From DAIDKA01 sp036498905 (lineage in GTDB: Bacteria; Pseudomonadota; Gammaproteobacteria; Steroidobacterales; Steroidobacteraceae): a DNA stretch of 64,000 bases. The notes under the pieces are model-generated. The model was not told the origin of the DNA. It ran no database searches and was given only the letters and a program-made list of their open reading frames with translations. Position numbers and translations under genes: made by a program. The stretch covers positions 1-64,000 of the forward strand of contig DASYER010000023.1 in assembly GCA_036498905.1 (NCBI GenBank), in the 5' to 3' direction. The stretch's first letter is position 1. Each line of letters opens with the position of its first letter. Of this stretch, positions 16,351 to 25,208 are shown one piece after another.

Positions 16351-17514
16351 TTACGCAACGCGGCGCATCACGCCTGTTGAGTCCACGTCGAACTCGTGTC
16401 CGCGCCAGCTGATCCGTCGCGCGAAGAAGCTCTGGCACCAGATCCAGCAGGTCAGCAGGTCGCGTACGGGTATCAGCAACACATCCTCGAGCAGCGGCCG
16501 GTCACGGTGCAGCCGGCGCACGAAATGCAGGGCAAACCTTGCCAGCGCCGTTATACCGAACAGCGCCCAGGCGAGGCGATGCCAGGGCGCCTCGGTCGTC
16601 AGCAGCAGACCGATGATCGCCAAAGTCAGGCTGAAGGTGAGAAAAATCATCCGGAAACTCATCGGCCTCACGATGTGCAGCGTACGCATCCAGCGTATTT
16701 CGTGGCGTGTCAGGGCCGTGAGGTCCGGCTCGTCGTGTTCGGCCCGAATCTCGTGCGGCGACAGTACGATCCGCAGACCGCGCGCCCGGATCATATGGCC
16801 GAGCTGATAGTCATCGGCGAGGTGGTCCACGAGTTCGCGCAGCCCGCCGATCGCATCCAGCGTGCTGCGTCGCAGGCACAGCGTCTGGCCGGATGCATAG
16901 CCTTGATGGCCGAACAGCCACGCCAGCATCACCGACGGAAAATACCATTCGTTGACGTACATCGCGCCCAGGCGCGACCAGACACGCGGCGTGGGTGCGT
17001 CATGCGACAGGCAGGTCACCAGGCCCACTCCCGGATCACTCAGCGGTGCAGTCACGGCCGCGAGGTAGTCGCGCTTCACGGAAATGTCGCTGTCCGCGAC
17101 CAGCAATATCGGATGCCGCGCCTTGGCCAGCATGTTGATGAGATTGCTGCTCTTGTTATTGTGGCCGTGGCATTGCGCGTTCACCACGACCTCGATGGCC
17201 ACATCCGGAAACTCCCGCATCAGGCGCGCGACGGTGCCCAGCGCCGGGTCGCCCGCCTCGAGGGTGCCGAAAACGATCTGGAACTGCGCGTAGTCCTGGA
17301 CGCAGAACGAACGCAGATGTTCGTACAGTCCCGGCTCCTCGCCGCACAGGGGCTTGAGCACCGTCACCGGCGGCTGCGCCGTCGAGACGCAACGGGACCG
17401 GGCGACGTAGCGTCGCCAGGCCAGTACGGCCGCGAGCACCACGATCGAATAGCCGGCCGCGATGCCGAGGCTGGTATAGCCAATTAGCGCGGCAATCAAC
17501 TGGGCCGCATGCAT
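16351..17514 (-). CDS. hpnI: Hopanoid glycosyltransferase HpnI
   Basis: A 387-residue family 2 glycosyltransferase similar to ceramide glucosyltransferase. One N-terminal helix precedes the catalytic domain, which has PPVTVLKPLCGEEPGLYEHL, the metal-binding LLVADSDISV, LADDYQLG and the HEIRWMR (QxxRW-like) motif; two to three C-terminal helices follow. In hopanoid producers HpnI adds N-acetylglucosamine to bacteriohopanetetrol. It lies between hpnJ and hpnL on the same strand. The deacetylase gene hpnK, which acts next in the pathway, is not between them or elsewhere in the window. Confidence 0.9.
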   Translation of the reverse strand: MHAAQLIAALIGYTSLGIAAGYSIVVLAAVLAWRRYVARSRCVSTAQPPVTVLKPLCGEEPGLYEHLRSFCVQDYAQFQIVFGTLEAGDPALGTVARLMREFPDVAIEVVVNAQCHGHNNKSSNLINMLAKARHPILLVADSDISVKRDYLAAVTAPLSDPGVGLVTCLSHDAPTPRVWSRLGAMYVNEWYFPSVMLAWLFGHQGYASGQTLCLRRSTLDAIGGLRELVDHLADDYQLGHMIRARGLRIVLSPHEIRAEHDEPDLTALTRHEIRWMRTLHIVRPMSFRMIFLTFSLTLAIIGLLLTTEAPWHRLAWALFGITALARFALHFVRRLHRDRPLLEDVLLIPVRDLLTCWIWCQSFFARRISWRGHEFDVDSTGVMRRVA

Positions 17515-17550
17515 GATTGCCTCGACTCGTCCGTTATGCGCGCGCCGCCC

Positions 17551-19020
17551 TCACGCCTGATGCGCGCGCAGGAAGCGGAAAAACTCCACGCCCTCGCGCA
17601 GTCGCCGCTTCATCATCTCCCAGCTGCCGAGCATCTCCCGGACGATCTCCCAGATCTTTCCGGGACGGAAGTAGAAGCGTTTGTAGAACACTTCCATGCT
17701 GTGGAAGATCTGTTCCTTCGACAGATGCGGGTAGCTGATCGCCGCCAGCTGCACGCCGTGGTCGTTGACCAGGTTCACCGCTTCGTTCTCCAGCAGCCAG
17801 CCATTGTCGACGGCCTGCCGGTACAAAGTCGTGCCCGGATAGGGCGCGGCGAGGGACACCTGGATGGTGTGCGGATTGATTTCCTTGGCGAAGCGGATGG
17901 TTTTCTCGATGGTCTCAGTGGTCTCACCCGGCAGGCCGAGAATGAAGGTGCCATGGATGAGGATGCCGAGCTTGCGACAGTCTTCGGTGAAGCGCCGCGC
18001 GATATCGGTGCGCAGACCCTTCTTGATGTTCAGCAGGATCTGGTCATCGCCGGACTCGTAGCCGACCAGCAGCAGCCGCAGTCCGTTCTCCTTCATGACC
18101 TTCAGGGTCTTATAGGGAACATTGGCCTTGGCGTTGCAGCTCCAGGTCATGCCCAGCTCGCCCATGCCCTTGGCGATGGCCTCGACCCGTGGCAGAGCCG
18201 AGCTGTCCGTGAAGGTGTCATCGTCAAACATGATCTCCTTCACTTCCGGCATGTTCTCCTTGATCCAGCGCACCTCGGCGATGACGTTTTCGGCGGAGCG
18301 CACCCGGTAGCGATGCCCGCCCACGGTCTGCGGCCACAGGCAGAACGTGCACTTGGACCGGCAGCCGCGGCCGGTGTAGAAACTCACATACGGATGCTTC
18401 AGGTAGCCGATGAAGTAATTGCGGATCGACAGATCGCGTTTGTACACCGGGGCGACGAACGGCATATCGTCCATGTTCTCGATCGTCGCGCGCGGCAGGT
18501 TGTGCACGATGCGACCGGTGGCATCCCGATACGACAGGCCGCGGATGTTCTCGATGGGCGCGCCGCTGGCGACCTCCTGGCAGGTGTAGTCGAACTCCTC
18601 GCGGCACACGAAGTCGATCGCGGTGGTCGCCTTCAGTGATCCTTCGGGATCGACCATGGGCTTGGCGCCGACCAGGCCGATGCGAATATGCGGATTGTCT
18701 TCCTTCAGCAGCTCCGCGAAACGCGCGTCGGTGGGGAACGAGGGGGTGCTGGTATGCATGATGACCAGCTCGAAATCACGCGCGATCTGCCGGGTCTGCG
18801 CAACGGTCAGTTCATCCGCCGGAGCATCGAGCACGCGTGAATTCGGGACCAGTGCCGCAGGCTGCGCCAGCCATGTAGGGAACCAGAAAGATTTGATCTC
18901 GCGCTTGGCCTGATAGCGCGAGCCGGCACCGCCGTCAAACCCCTCAAAGGAAGGAGCCTGCAGAAACAGCGTCTTGAGCGATTGAGCGGGCTGGGGCTGA
19001 GCAGTCATTGAACCTTCCAT
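17551..19020 (-). CDS. hpnJ: Hopanoid radical SAM protein HpnJ
   Basis: A 489-residue radical SAM enzyme with an N-terminal cobalamin-binding-like domain (residues about 15-200) and the cluster motif GRGCRSKCTFCLWP with C220, C224 and C227. LLLVGYESGDDQIL and GTFILGLPGETTETIEKTI follow as expected for the SAM barrel. HpnJ is needed to form the cyclitol ether of bacteriohopanetetrol by ring contraction of the glucosamine product. It is the first gene of hpnJ-hpnI-hpnL. A second ATG at codon 5 (MTAQPQP) is also possible. The 176 bases before it, shared with the dioxygenase gene, hold its promoter but no element I can assign. Confidence 0.92.
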   Translation of the reverse strand: MEGSMTAQPQPAQSLKTLFLQAPSFEGFDGGAGSRYQAKREIKSFWFPTWLAQPAALVPNSRVLDAPADELTVAQTRQIARDFELVIMHTSTPSFPTDARFAELLKEDNPHIRIGLVGAKPMVDPEGSLKATTAIDFVCREEFDYTCQEVASGAPIENIRGLSYRDATGRIVHNLPRATIENMDDMPFVAPVYKRDLSIRNYFIGYLKHPYVSFYTGRGCRSKCTFCLWPQTVGGHRYRVRSAENVIAEVRWIKENMPEVKEIMFDDDTFTDSSALPRVEAIAKGMGELGMTWSCNAKANVPYKTLKVMKENGLRLLLVGYESGDDQILLNIKKGLRTDIARRFTEDCRKLGILIHGTFILGLPGETTETIEKTIRFAKEINPHTIQVSLAAPYPGTTLYRQAVDNGWLLENEAVNLVNDHGVQLAAISYPHLSKEQIFHSMEVFYKRFYFRPGKIWEIVREMLGSWEMMKRRLREGVEFFRFLRAHQA

Positions 19021-19196
19021 TACGCGACACCTGCTTCTGTGATGATGGCGCGGACTTGTTTAAAGGTGAAGTCACCCGTGTGACCGTACTTTACACGGCA
19101 AAGGTCAGCCCGGGTATCCGCCGACGCTTCTGGCGGCGGAACCTGAAGTGTTACCCTTGCGTCATTGCAGTGCAATCAAAACCCTAAGGCGCCGGC

Positions 19197-20120
19197 ATGC
19201 GACTCCACCCGACCGGAAAATTTGATAACCACGCGGCCCAGTACAAGCATATCGAGGTGCGGCCCCTGGCAGCCTCCATGGGCGCCGAAATATGCAATCT
19301 GCAGGCTGCGCAGGTCACGGATGCCCAGTTTGAGGAAATCCGCCACGCCTTGTTCCGCCATAAGATGATTTATTTTCGCGGCCAGCATCTCACCCATGAG
19401 TCGCATGAGTCCTTCAGCCTGCGATTCGGACTCTTCGCCGAGGACGCCTACACCCAGGGCGTGCCGGGCCACCGTAACGTGCATCCCCTGATCAAGGAAG
19501 CCGACGATCCGTCAAAGATGGTGTTCGGCGAGGGCTGGCATACCGACTCACCGTTCCTGCCGGAGCCGCCGGCCATCACCTCGCTGCGTTCGGTGCAGAT
19601 CCCACCCTTCGGTGGCGATACGACCTGGGCCAACTCGGCGCTTGCCTACGTCAATCTGAGCGATGCCTACCGTCGCCTGATCGCGGACCTCAAAGTGCAC
19701 TTCTCGCTGCGTGATGTGCTGCGCTCCGCGCAGGAGGCGGTGCAGGTCAGCGACTCGCCGATCGGCCAGCTGGCCGCCACGCGCGGCGCGGAGAAGCTGT
19801 CCGAGAGCCTGACGCGCAAGATCACGGGCAACTTCCATCCGCTGGTACGCACGCATCCGGTCACGGGTGAGAAGGCGCTGTATGTCGATCCTTCCTACGG
19901 CATCGGCATCGAGGGCATGTTCGCCGAGGAGTCGGCGCCCATCCTCAAATACTTGACCGACCATCTCACGCAGCCGGTATTTGCCTGCCGTTTGCGTTGG
20001 GAGACGAACATGCTGGCGCTGTGGGACAACCGCCTGTGCGTGCACCAGGCTTACAACGATTACCAGGGCTATCGCCGCGAGCTCTACCGCACGACTTTGC
20101 GGGGTGAGAAGCCGGCCTGA
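19197..20120 (+). CDS. TauD/TfdA-family alpha-ketoglutarate dioxygenase
   Basis: A 307-residue iron(II)/2-oxoglutarate oxygenase. The facial triad is visible: H and D in EGWHTDSPF near residue 118 and the distal H in DNRLCVHQAYNDY near 284. HPVTGEKALYVD precedes the arginine region that binds 2-oxoglutarate. The substrate cannot be read from the sequence; relatives act on taurine, phenoxyacetates, alkylsulfates and many carboxylates. It stands alone on the plus strand, divergent from hpnJ, and ends at a strong terminator shared with rpmG. Confidence 0.9.
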   Translation: MRLHPTGKFDNHAAQYKHIEVRPLAASMGAEICNLQAAQVTDAQFEEIRHALFRHKMIYFRGQHLTHESHESFSLRFGLFAEDAYTQGVPGHRNVHPLIKEADDPSKMVFGEGWHTDSPFLPEPPAITSLRSVQIPPFGGDTTWANSALAYVNLSDAYRRLIADLKVHFSLRDVLRSAQEAVQVSDSPIGQLAATRGAEKLSESLTRKITGNFHPLVRTHPVTGEKALYVDPSYGIGIEGMFAEESAPILKYLTDHLTQPVFACRLRWETNMLALWDNRLCVHQAYNDYQGYRRELYRTTLRGEKPA

Positions 20121-20136
20121 GGGGTCGCCCAAAAAC

Positions 20137-20163
20137 AAAAAGCCCGGGCGGTGCCGGGCTTTT
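20137..20163. terminator. Bidirectional Rho-independent terminator
   Basis: AAAAAGCCCGG and CCGGGCTTTT flank a short loop, giving a G/C-rich stem with A residues on one side and T residues on the other. It can stop the dioxygenase transcript on the plus strand and the rpmB-rpmG transcript on the minus strand. Confidence 0.88.
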
Positions 20164-20188
20164 CGCGATCACCAAGGAGTTTAAACCC

Positions 20189-20344
20189 CTATTTGATCTT
20201 GGTCTCTTTGTACGGGACGTGCTTGCGTACGACGGGGTCGAACTTCTTCACTTCAAGCTTGTCCGGATGCAGACGCTTGTTCTTGGTCGTGACATAGAAG
20301 TGACCGGATCCGGCCGACGACAACAGTTTGATTTTCTCGCGCAT
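20189..20344 (-). CDS. rpmG: 50S ribosomal protein L33
   Basis: A 51-residue basic ribosomal protein: it starts MREKIKLLSSAGSGHFYVTT and contains KKFDPVVRKHVPYKE near the C-terminus. It lacks the two CxxC pairs of the zinc-binding form, so it is the zinc-independent type usual in gammaproteobacteria. It follows rpmB on the minus strand after 33 bp, the conserved rpmB-rpmG arrangement. Confidence 0.97.
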   Translation of the reverse strand: MREKIKLLSSAGSGHFYVTTKNKRLHPDKLEVKKFDPVVRKHVPYKETKIK

Positions 20345-20377
20345 GACTCGCTCTCCGAAGGTGCTGTGGCGAAGACC

Positions 20378-20614
20378 CTATATCTTCTGGCCCTGCTCGC
20401 GCAGCTCGGCAACGACTACCTCGATGCCCTTTTTCTCGATGGTGCGCAGTCCGTGCGTGGACACGCGCAGCGACACCCAGCGCTTTTCCGCCTCCAGCCA
20501 GAAACGCTGGCTGTGCAGGTTCGGCAGGAAGCGGCGACGAGTCCTGTTGTTCGCGTGCGAGACGCGATTGCCCGTGGCGGGGCCCTTGCCGGTGACTTCG
20601 CAGACGCGCGACAT
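20378..20614 (-). CDS. rpmB: 50S ribosomal protein L28
   Basis: A 78-residue ribosomal protein with the family start MSRVCEVTGKGPATGNRVSH and the RRRFLPNLHSQRFW motif. The ATG at 20614 is chosen over an upstream in-frame start because all L28 proteins begin at this methionine. In E. coli the operon is rpmB-rpmG-mutM; here the dioxygenase and three hopanoid genes lie between rpmG and mutM. About 200 bases upstream have no gene and should hold the promoter. Confidence 0.97.
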   Translation of the reverse strand: MSRVCEVTGKGPATGNRVSHANNRTRRRFLPNLHSQRFWLEAEKRWVSLRVSTHGLRTIEKKGIEVVVAELREQGQKI

Positions 20615-20846
20615 AAACTTAACCTTTCCGATCAATTAGTTACGGATTGCCGGAATACCCGGACAGTCCGCTGGGGCCGAGCTTTATACCAGCCGGAAAG
20701 GCTTACCGCAAGGCAGGCGGGCGCGTTCGCGGCTTCCGGTCGGCAGGCCCGCCGCCACAGGAGTAGGCATCCGCCGATTGTAGCCGGGGGAGGCGCCATT
20801 CTTTAATCCCCGGTGGGTGGCCGGTGGGACTGGCTCGGAGGCGCTA

Positions 20847-21839
20847 TTGAATTCAGGCAACGGCAAGGCGCCGAAACTCGACCCGCGCGAGGAGCACTTT
20901 GCGATTCCGGGGCCCCAGCCAGAGCTTTCGCTGTTTCTTCGCCATCTCCCGTCGGACCAAGCTCAGACTGGGCTGCGGCGCGCCGTGGTCTACGTTCATG
21001 GTGCGACGTTCCCCTCCGCCGTTTCCATCGCGCATCGTTTCGGCGGACGCTCCTGGCGTGACGCCCTGTGTACCGCCGGTTTCGATGTCTGGGGCTTCGA
21101 CTTCGCCGGGTTTGGACATTCGGATCGGTATCCGCAGATGGCCGAGCCGGCCGAGGCGCACGCGCCCCTGTGCACCGCCGCCGATGCCGCCCGGCAGCTC
21201 GAGCGGGTCGTTGAGTTTGTGCTCGAGCATCAGGCGCTCAGTGTCGTATCGATCATTTCGCACTCCTGGGGCGCGATGCCGGCCGGCCTGTTTGCCGCCG
21301 CTCACCCGAGCAAGGTCGATCGTTGGATTCTGTTCGCGCCGATCTGTCGGCGCGCGCCGCGCCGCTACGAGAAGCCCCCGCTCCTGCCGGCCTGGCGGCT
21401 GGTGAGCATCGAGGATCAATGGGCGCGGTTCACCGAAGATGTTCCGGCACATGAGTCGCCCGTTCTGTCGCGCGCCGAGTTCGATGAGTGGGCGGCGCTG
21501 TATCTGGATAGCGATCCGGACAGCCGAACGCGAAGCCCGCCTTCGGTGAAAACGCCGCTGGGACCGTTCAGCGAGATCATCGCCGCCTGGCACGGTGCCC
21601 TTGGCTTTGATCCGCGGGCCGTCGCGGCCCCGATCGCGATCATCCGCGGGGAGTGGGACGGTCTCGTGCCCGATGCGGACGCCCGCTGGCTGTTCGACGC
21701 CTTCGAGCGCTCGCCGCTCAAACGGGACATCAAGCTCAGCCATGCAACGCACCTGATGCATCTGGAGAAGATGCGGCCCGCCCTCTGGCGCGAAAGCGTC
21801 GCGTTTCTCCTGGGCCGCGACGTCGCGCAACTTCCCTGA
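20847..21839 (+). CDS. Alpha/beta hydrolase
   Basis: A serine hydrolase of about 330 residues. VVYVHGATFPSAVS provides the oxyanion-hole HG motif, the nucleophile elbow is ISHSWGAMPAG, the acid is probably the aspartate in GEWDGLVPD, and the catalytic histidine is in SHATHLMHLEK. No signal peptide is seen. TTG at 20847 has an excellent Shine-Dalgarno (CGGAGG, 20836-20841) five bases before it and is preferred over an in-frame GTG at 20817. The following monooxygenase gene starts 16 bp after the stop, so the two form an operon, perhaps for breakdown of a small ester or ring compound (inference). Confidence 0.83.
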   Translation: MNSGNGKAPKLDPREEHFAIPGPQPELSLFLRHLPSDQAQTGLRRAVVYVHGATFPSAVSIAHRFGGRSWRDALCTAGFDVWGFDFAGFGHSDRYPQMAEPAEAHAPLCTAADAARQLERVVEFVLEHQALSVVSIISHSWGAMPAGLFAAAHPSKVDRWILFAPICRRAPRRYEKPPLLPAWRLVSIEDQWARFTEDVPAHESPVLSRAEFDEWAALYLDSDPDSRTRSPPSVKTPLGPFSEIIAAWHGALGFDPRAVAAPIAIIRGEWDGLVPDADARWLFDAFERSPLKRDIKLSHATHLMHLEKMRPALWRESVAFLLGRDVAQLP

Positions 21840-21855
21840 AGCCAAGGAGCCCGCC

Positions 21856-22560
21856 ATGTTCTCGGTAATGTTCGAAGTGAACCGCAAGCCGGAAAAGCAG
21901 GAAGAGTACCTGGAGAATGCCAAGCATCTGAAACCGATCCTTGAATCAATCGACGGCTTCATCGACAACGAACGCTTTGAGAGCAAACTTCGGGAGGGCT
22001 GGCTGCTTTCGCATTCGACATGGCGGGACGAGAAGTCGGTCATTCGCTGGAGGACTCAGTCCGAGCACCACCATGTCCAGGAGCTGGGACGCTTCGAGAT
22101 CTTTCGCGATTACCATCTTCGTGTCGGGGAGGTAACGAGCGATACGGCTCCCCCTCTGCAGGCACCCATTCACCAAATGCGCTTTGATGAGACGCAGTCG
22201 GGTGAGGACAAATACGTCACGTTCACTGAAGTGACGCCCGCCGCCGGCGCGAATGCCGCCATCCGGCCGCAGCTGCTGGCCGCACACCTGGGTTTGAATA
22301 CCGCGAGCAAGGGGCTGGTGAATTTCGATGTCTGGGAAAGCATCAATACAAAAGGGAAGCTGGCGCTGACGGCGGGTTGGAGGAGCGCGGAGTTGGCCCG
22401 CGCGTGGCAGCCAGCACCGTTCGCGGGCGCGAAGGCAATCCGCCAGCGTGTCGTTCGTGTGATTCGCGACTACGGCATGTTCGACCGGCGTGAGGCGCCG
22501 CAGTTTTACGCTGAGGTCACCCGGCGACAGTCCCAGGCGAATGCCGAACTCAACCCATGA
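21856..22560 (+). CDS. Duplicated antibiotic-biosynthesis-monooxygenase (ABM) domain protein
   Basis: A 234-residue protein. Residues 1-100 form an ABM ferredoxin-like domain (MFSVMFEVNRKPEKQEEYLE, SHSTWRDEKSVIRWR, HHHVQELGRFEIFRDY). The second half repeats the fold in diverged form (FDVWESINTKGKLAL, then RVVRVIRDYGMFDRREAPQFY). ABM proteins are cofactorless oxygenases or stress-related dimers; here one chain would supply both halves. AAGGAG precedes the ATG. It is co-transcribed with the alpha/beta hydrolase. Confidence 0.78.
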   Translation: MFSVMFEVNRKPEKQEEYLENAKHLKPILESIDGFIDNERFESKLREGWLLSHSTWRDEKSVIRWRTQSEHHHVQELGRFEIFRDYHLRVGEVTSDTAPPLQAPIHQMRFDETQSGEDKYVTFTEVTPAAGANAAIRPQLLAAHLGLNTASKGLVNFDVWESINTKGKLALTAGWRSAELARAWQPAPFAGAKAIRQRVVRVIRDYGMFDRREAPQFYAEVTRRQSQANAELNP

Positions 22561-22643
22561 TGCTGATGAACTTGACCGCTGCCGGCACCGCGTCTGATTA
22601 TCGTGGGGGCTGACCTGCCGTCAGCGCTCGGGGGAGAGGGGCA

Positions 22644-23411
22644 ATGGGCATTGGGCGCCATCTGGCGTTTATTTTGATCGCCGCTCTCGCGGTGAGCCCC
22701 CTTGCAGGTGCCGTTGATGCACCCGGCGATGTACAGGCGGCCTTTGCCACCGCCGTGGGACTGCTGCAGGCGGACAAGTTTGCGGAGGCGCTACCACTGC
22801 TGCGACAACTCGCCACCAAGGCTCCCGACAGACCCGGTGTGTTCTGGAATCTGGGCATCGCTGCCACGGCCGTCGGTGAGAAGCAGGTGGCCTTGGATGC
22901 GTGGCTGCATTATCGGGACCTCAAACCGGAGGATGTACAGGGGATCGCCAAGGTGATCCAGGGCTACCAGGCGCTCGGGATGACCAAGGAACGTGACGCC
23001 CAGCGGCAGCAGCTGGTGGCACTGCGAGGCTCATTGCCGGCAACCGACCGGGACAAGATCGCGTTCTATGCCCGGGACCAGTTTGATGCCGGCGGCATGC
23101 ACTTCGTAGTGCTGGAATACTTCGAGCCGAATGGTCCGTATCGGGATCTGTACAGGTTCGAGGCGGTTGATTCCAAGCACCAGCCGGCCTACTACTTCAG
23201 CATCGAGAGCGATGAGAATACGACTCTCACCGCCCGCCGGCTCGGCGAGATCGGCACGGACGATCGGATCTATTCACTAGACAAATTCGAAGGCCGAACG
23301 CATTCGACATTCAGGCTGATGAAAGCGCTTCCGCCCTACGACACCCTTCGTGACATGGTGATGGATGCGGCCGAAGGGCGCATTCACCCGGGCGCCAGCT
23401 CCACACATTAA
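22644..23411 (+). CDS. Secreted TPR-containing protein of unknown function
   Basis: A 255-residue protein with an N-terminal signal peptide (HLAFILIAALAVSPLAGAVDA, cleavage near residue 24). Two tetratricopeptide-like repeats cover residues about 28-105 (AVGLLQADKFAEALPLL and VFWNLGIAATAVGEKQVAL). The C-terminal half is beta-rich with RDQFDAGGMHFVVLEYFE and is not recognised. A purine-rich ribosome site (GGGGAGAGGGG) precedes the ATG. It probably works in the periplasm; it starts 84 bp after the ABM gene. Confidence 0.6.
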   Translation: MGIGRHLAFILIAALAVSPLAGAVDAPGDVQAAFATAVGLLQADKFAEALPLLRQLATKAPDRPGVFWNLGIAATAVGEKQVALDAWLHYRDLKPEDVQGIAKVIQGYQALGMTKERDAQRQQLVALRGSLPATDRDKIAFYARDQFDAGGMHFVVLEYFEPNGPYRDLYRFEAVDSKHQPAYYFSIESDENTTLTARRLGEIGTDDRIYSLDKFEGRTHSTFRLMKALPPYDTLRDMVMDAAEGRIHPGASSTH

Positions 23412-23435
23412 AGGCAAGAAATCAGGACTGCCCTT

Positions 23436-24125
23436 TTGGCGACGCTTGAACAGTTCGGACCCTCTCTTTACGTCGCCGATGGGCCGACGGTTTCATTCTT
23501 CGGCTTTCCGTACCCCACGCGCATGGCCGTGGCGCGTCTGGCGGACGGCGACCTGTGGGTATGGTCCCCCATTGCGCTCACCAGAGAACTGGCCGACGAG
23601 GTTCAGTCCATCGGGCCGGTCAGGCATATCGTCTCGCCGAACAAACTGCATCATTTGTTTCTGCAGGAATGGGCCAACCATTGGCCGGCGGCCCGACTTT
23701 ATGCGCCTCCGGGCCTCGCTCGCAAGAAACCGGCACTGCACTTCCATGCCGAACTGGAGGATGAACCAAAATCCCCTTGGCAGACGGACATTGATCAGGT
23801 CGTATTCCGTGGATCGTTTGCAATGTCAGAAGTGGTGTTTTTCCATTACGGGTCGCGTACGGTGCTCATCGCTGATCTGATTCAGCGCTTCTCCGACGTG
23901 AATATTTCAGGCTGGAAGCGAATGCTATTGCGAGTCGGCGGCGTGCTGGGTGAGGGCGGAGGTACTCCGCGCGACTGGCGCGCCAGCTTTCTGCGGCACC
24001 ATGCCGCTCATTTCGCACTACAGAAAGTGCTGGGGTGGAATCCGGAGCGACTACTGATCGCTCATGGGTCATGCGCGCAAACCGGAGCACGAAAAATAAT
24101 TGCGGCGGCCCTGCATTGGATGTGA
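23436..24125 (+). CDS. DUF4336 protein (metallo-beta-lactamase-like fold)
   Basis: A 229-residue protein matching DUF4336: FGFPYPTRMAVARLADGDLWVWSPIAL at the start, then VRHIVSPNKLHHLFL, TRKK-type AARLYAPPGLARKK, and AEVVFFHY-like SEVVFFHYGSRTVLIADL. The fold resembles metallo-beta-lactamases but the full HxHxDH metal motif is not present. The start is TTG at 23436. It follows the TPR gene by 24 bp and runs up to the first of two paralogous secreted proteins. Function unknown. Confidence 0.75.
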   Translation: MATLEQFGPSLYVADGPTVSFFGFPYPTRMAVARLADGDLWVWSPIALTRELADEVQSIGPVRHIVSPNKLHHLFLQEWANHWPAARLYAPPGLARKKPALHFHAELEDEPKSPWQTDIDQVVFRGSFAMSEVVFFHYGSRTVLIADLIQRFSDVNISGWKRMLLRVGGVLGEGGGTPRDWRASFLRHHAAHFALQKVLGWNPERLLIAHGSCAQTGARKIIAAALHWM

Positions 24126-24181
24126 AACGCTCTGCGGCGACCTCTCGGACAGGGGTTCAGGCAATCTCAGGAGCTGTGCGG

Positions 24182-25078
24182 GTGCTACGGACGTTATCCA
24201 TTCTGCTTGCAGTCACCACGGCTGTGGCCTTCGCAGATGTCTCAGTTGCCGCCGCGCCTGCCAACGCAGAACCGGAGCCGCTGCAGGAAGTCACCGTGAC
24301 GGCGAAGCACTTTCAACTCGAGCAAAGGGTTTCGCACTACGTCTACCAGATCGCGACGCTTGAGAACGCAGAAGGGCTCCCCCGCTGGCGCAAACGCATT
24401 TGCCCCCAGGTGACGGGCCTGCCGCGGGAAGAAGGTGAGTTCGTCCTCGGGCGCATCTCCGAAATCGCGCGTGCGGCGGGAGCGCCGCTGGCCGGTGAAA
24501 ACTGCGGGCCGAATCTCTTCATCGTCGTCACCAAAGATCCGCAGCGCATTTTGCAGGGAATGAACACGCAGTCGCGCCTGCTGACGTTTGCCGGTGCGTA
24601 TCCGAGCGTGGTCGATAGGTTCATCAGGACGCCGCGCCCGGTGAGGGTCTGGTACAAAACGGGCCTGACGACTCCCGAGGGCATCCCGCTGGGAGACAGC
24701 GACCGTACCGATGTCATGGAGAGTGTCTACGGGCCGTTTCCACGTGTCGCTGCTGAAACAACCTATGCCAGGCGCAACGTCATCTGGAGCTTTACGAGGT
24801 TGCTCGTAGTGGTTGATCAGACCCGATTGCAAGGCGTATCGCGCGGCCAGTTCGCAGACTACGTTGCGATGGTCGCTTTTGCGGATATCAAGCCCGGTGC
24901 GAACCTGGGCGATGCGCCAACCATTCTTAAGCTCTTTGACGGTTCGCCTCGCAGTGCGGCTGTCGGGATGAGCGAGTGGGATGCGGCCTTCCTGAAATCC
25001 CTGTATTCGACGGAGCAGACGTCCAAGGGGCAGCGCAGCCAGATCGCACACACGATCGTCCGCGAAATCATCCACTGA
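24182..25078 (+). CDS. Secreted protein with TonB-box-like motif (paralogue 1)
   Basis: A protein of about 298 residues that I cannot assign to a family. The start is placed at GTG 24182, eight bases after AGGAG (24169-24173); a GTG at 24176 is possible. A signal peptide (LRTLSILLAVTTAVAFADVSVAAA) is followed by EPLQEVTVTAKHF, which looks like the TonB box and plug start of TonB-dependent receptors, but no beta-barrel follows. Two cysteines (in RICPQVTGL and ENCGPNLF) are shared with the next gene and may form a disulfide. Other shared stretches are VRVWYKTG and FADYVAMVAFA. It is paralogous to the gene at 25209. Confidence 0.6.
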   Translation: MLRTLSILLAVTTAVAFADVSVAAAPANAEPEPLQEVTVTAKHFQLEQRVSHYVYQIATLENAEGLPRWRKRICPQVTGLPREEGEFVLGRISEIARAAGAPLAGENCGPNLFIVVTKDPQRILQGMNTQSRLLTFAGAYPSVVDRFIRTPRPVRVWYKTGLTTPEGIPLGDSDRTDVMESVYGPFPRVAAETTYARRNVIWSFTRLLVVVDQTRLQGVSRGQFADYVAMVAFADIKPGANLGDAPTILKLFDGSPRSAAVGMSEWDAAFLKSLYSTEQTSKGQRSQIAHTIVREIIH

Positions 25079-25208
25079 AAGGGCTTCTGCCCTGCGACGG
25101 CATTTGTTCCCTATACGGAACGATAGCGCTATTCTTCGTTTTACCGCAATTGATTGAGCGGCACGTGTTGCGTAGCGGAGGCAATCGGCTTTGCGACGGA
25201 GAAGGCAC

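Noticed and set aside
16396..17487. Plus-strand frame of 363 codons opposite hpnI
   Set aside because: Antisense shadow with Arg/Gln/His-rich sequence; hpnI has every expected motif on the other strand.
17509..18639. Plus-strand frame of 376 codons opposite hpnJ
   Set aside because: Antisense shadow; the radical SAM motif lies on the minus strand.
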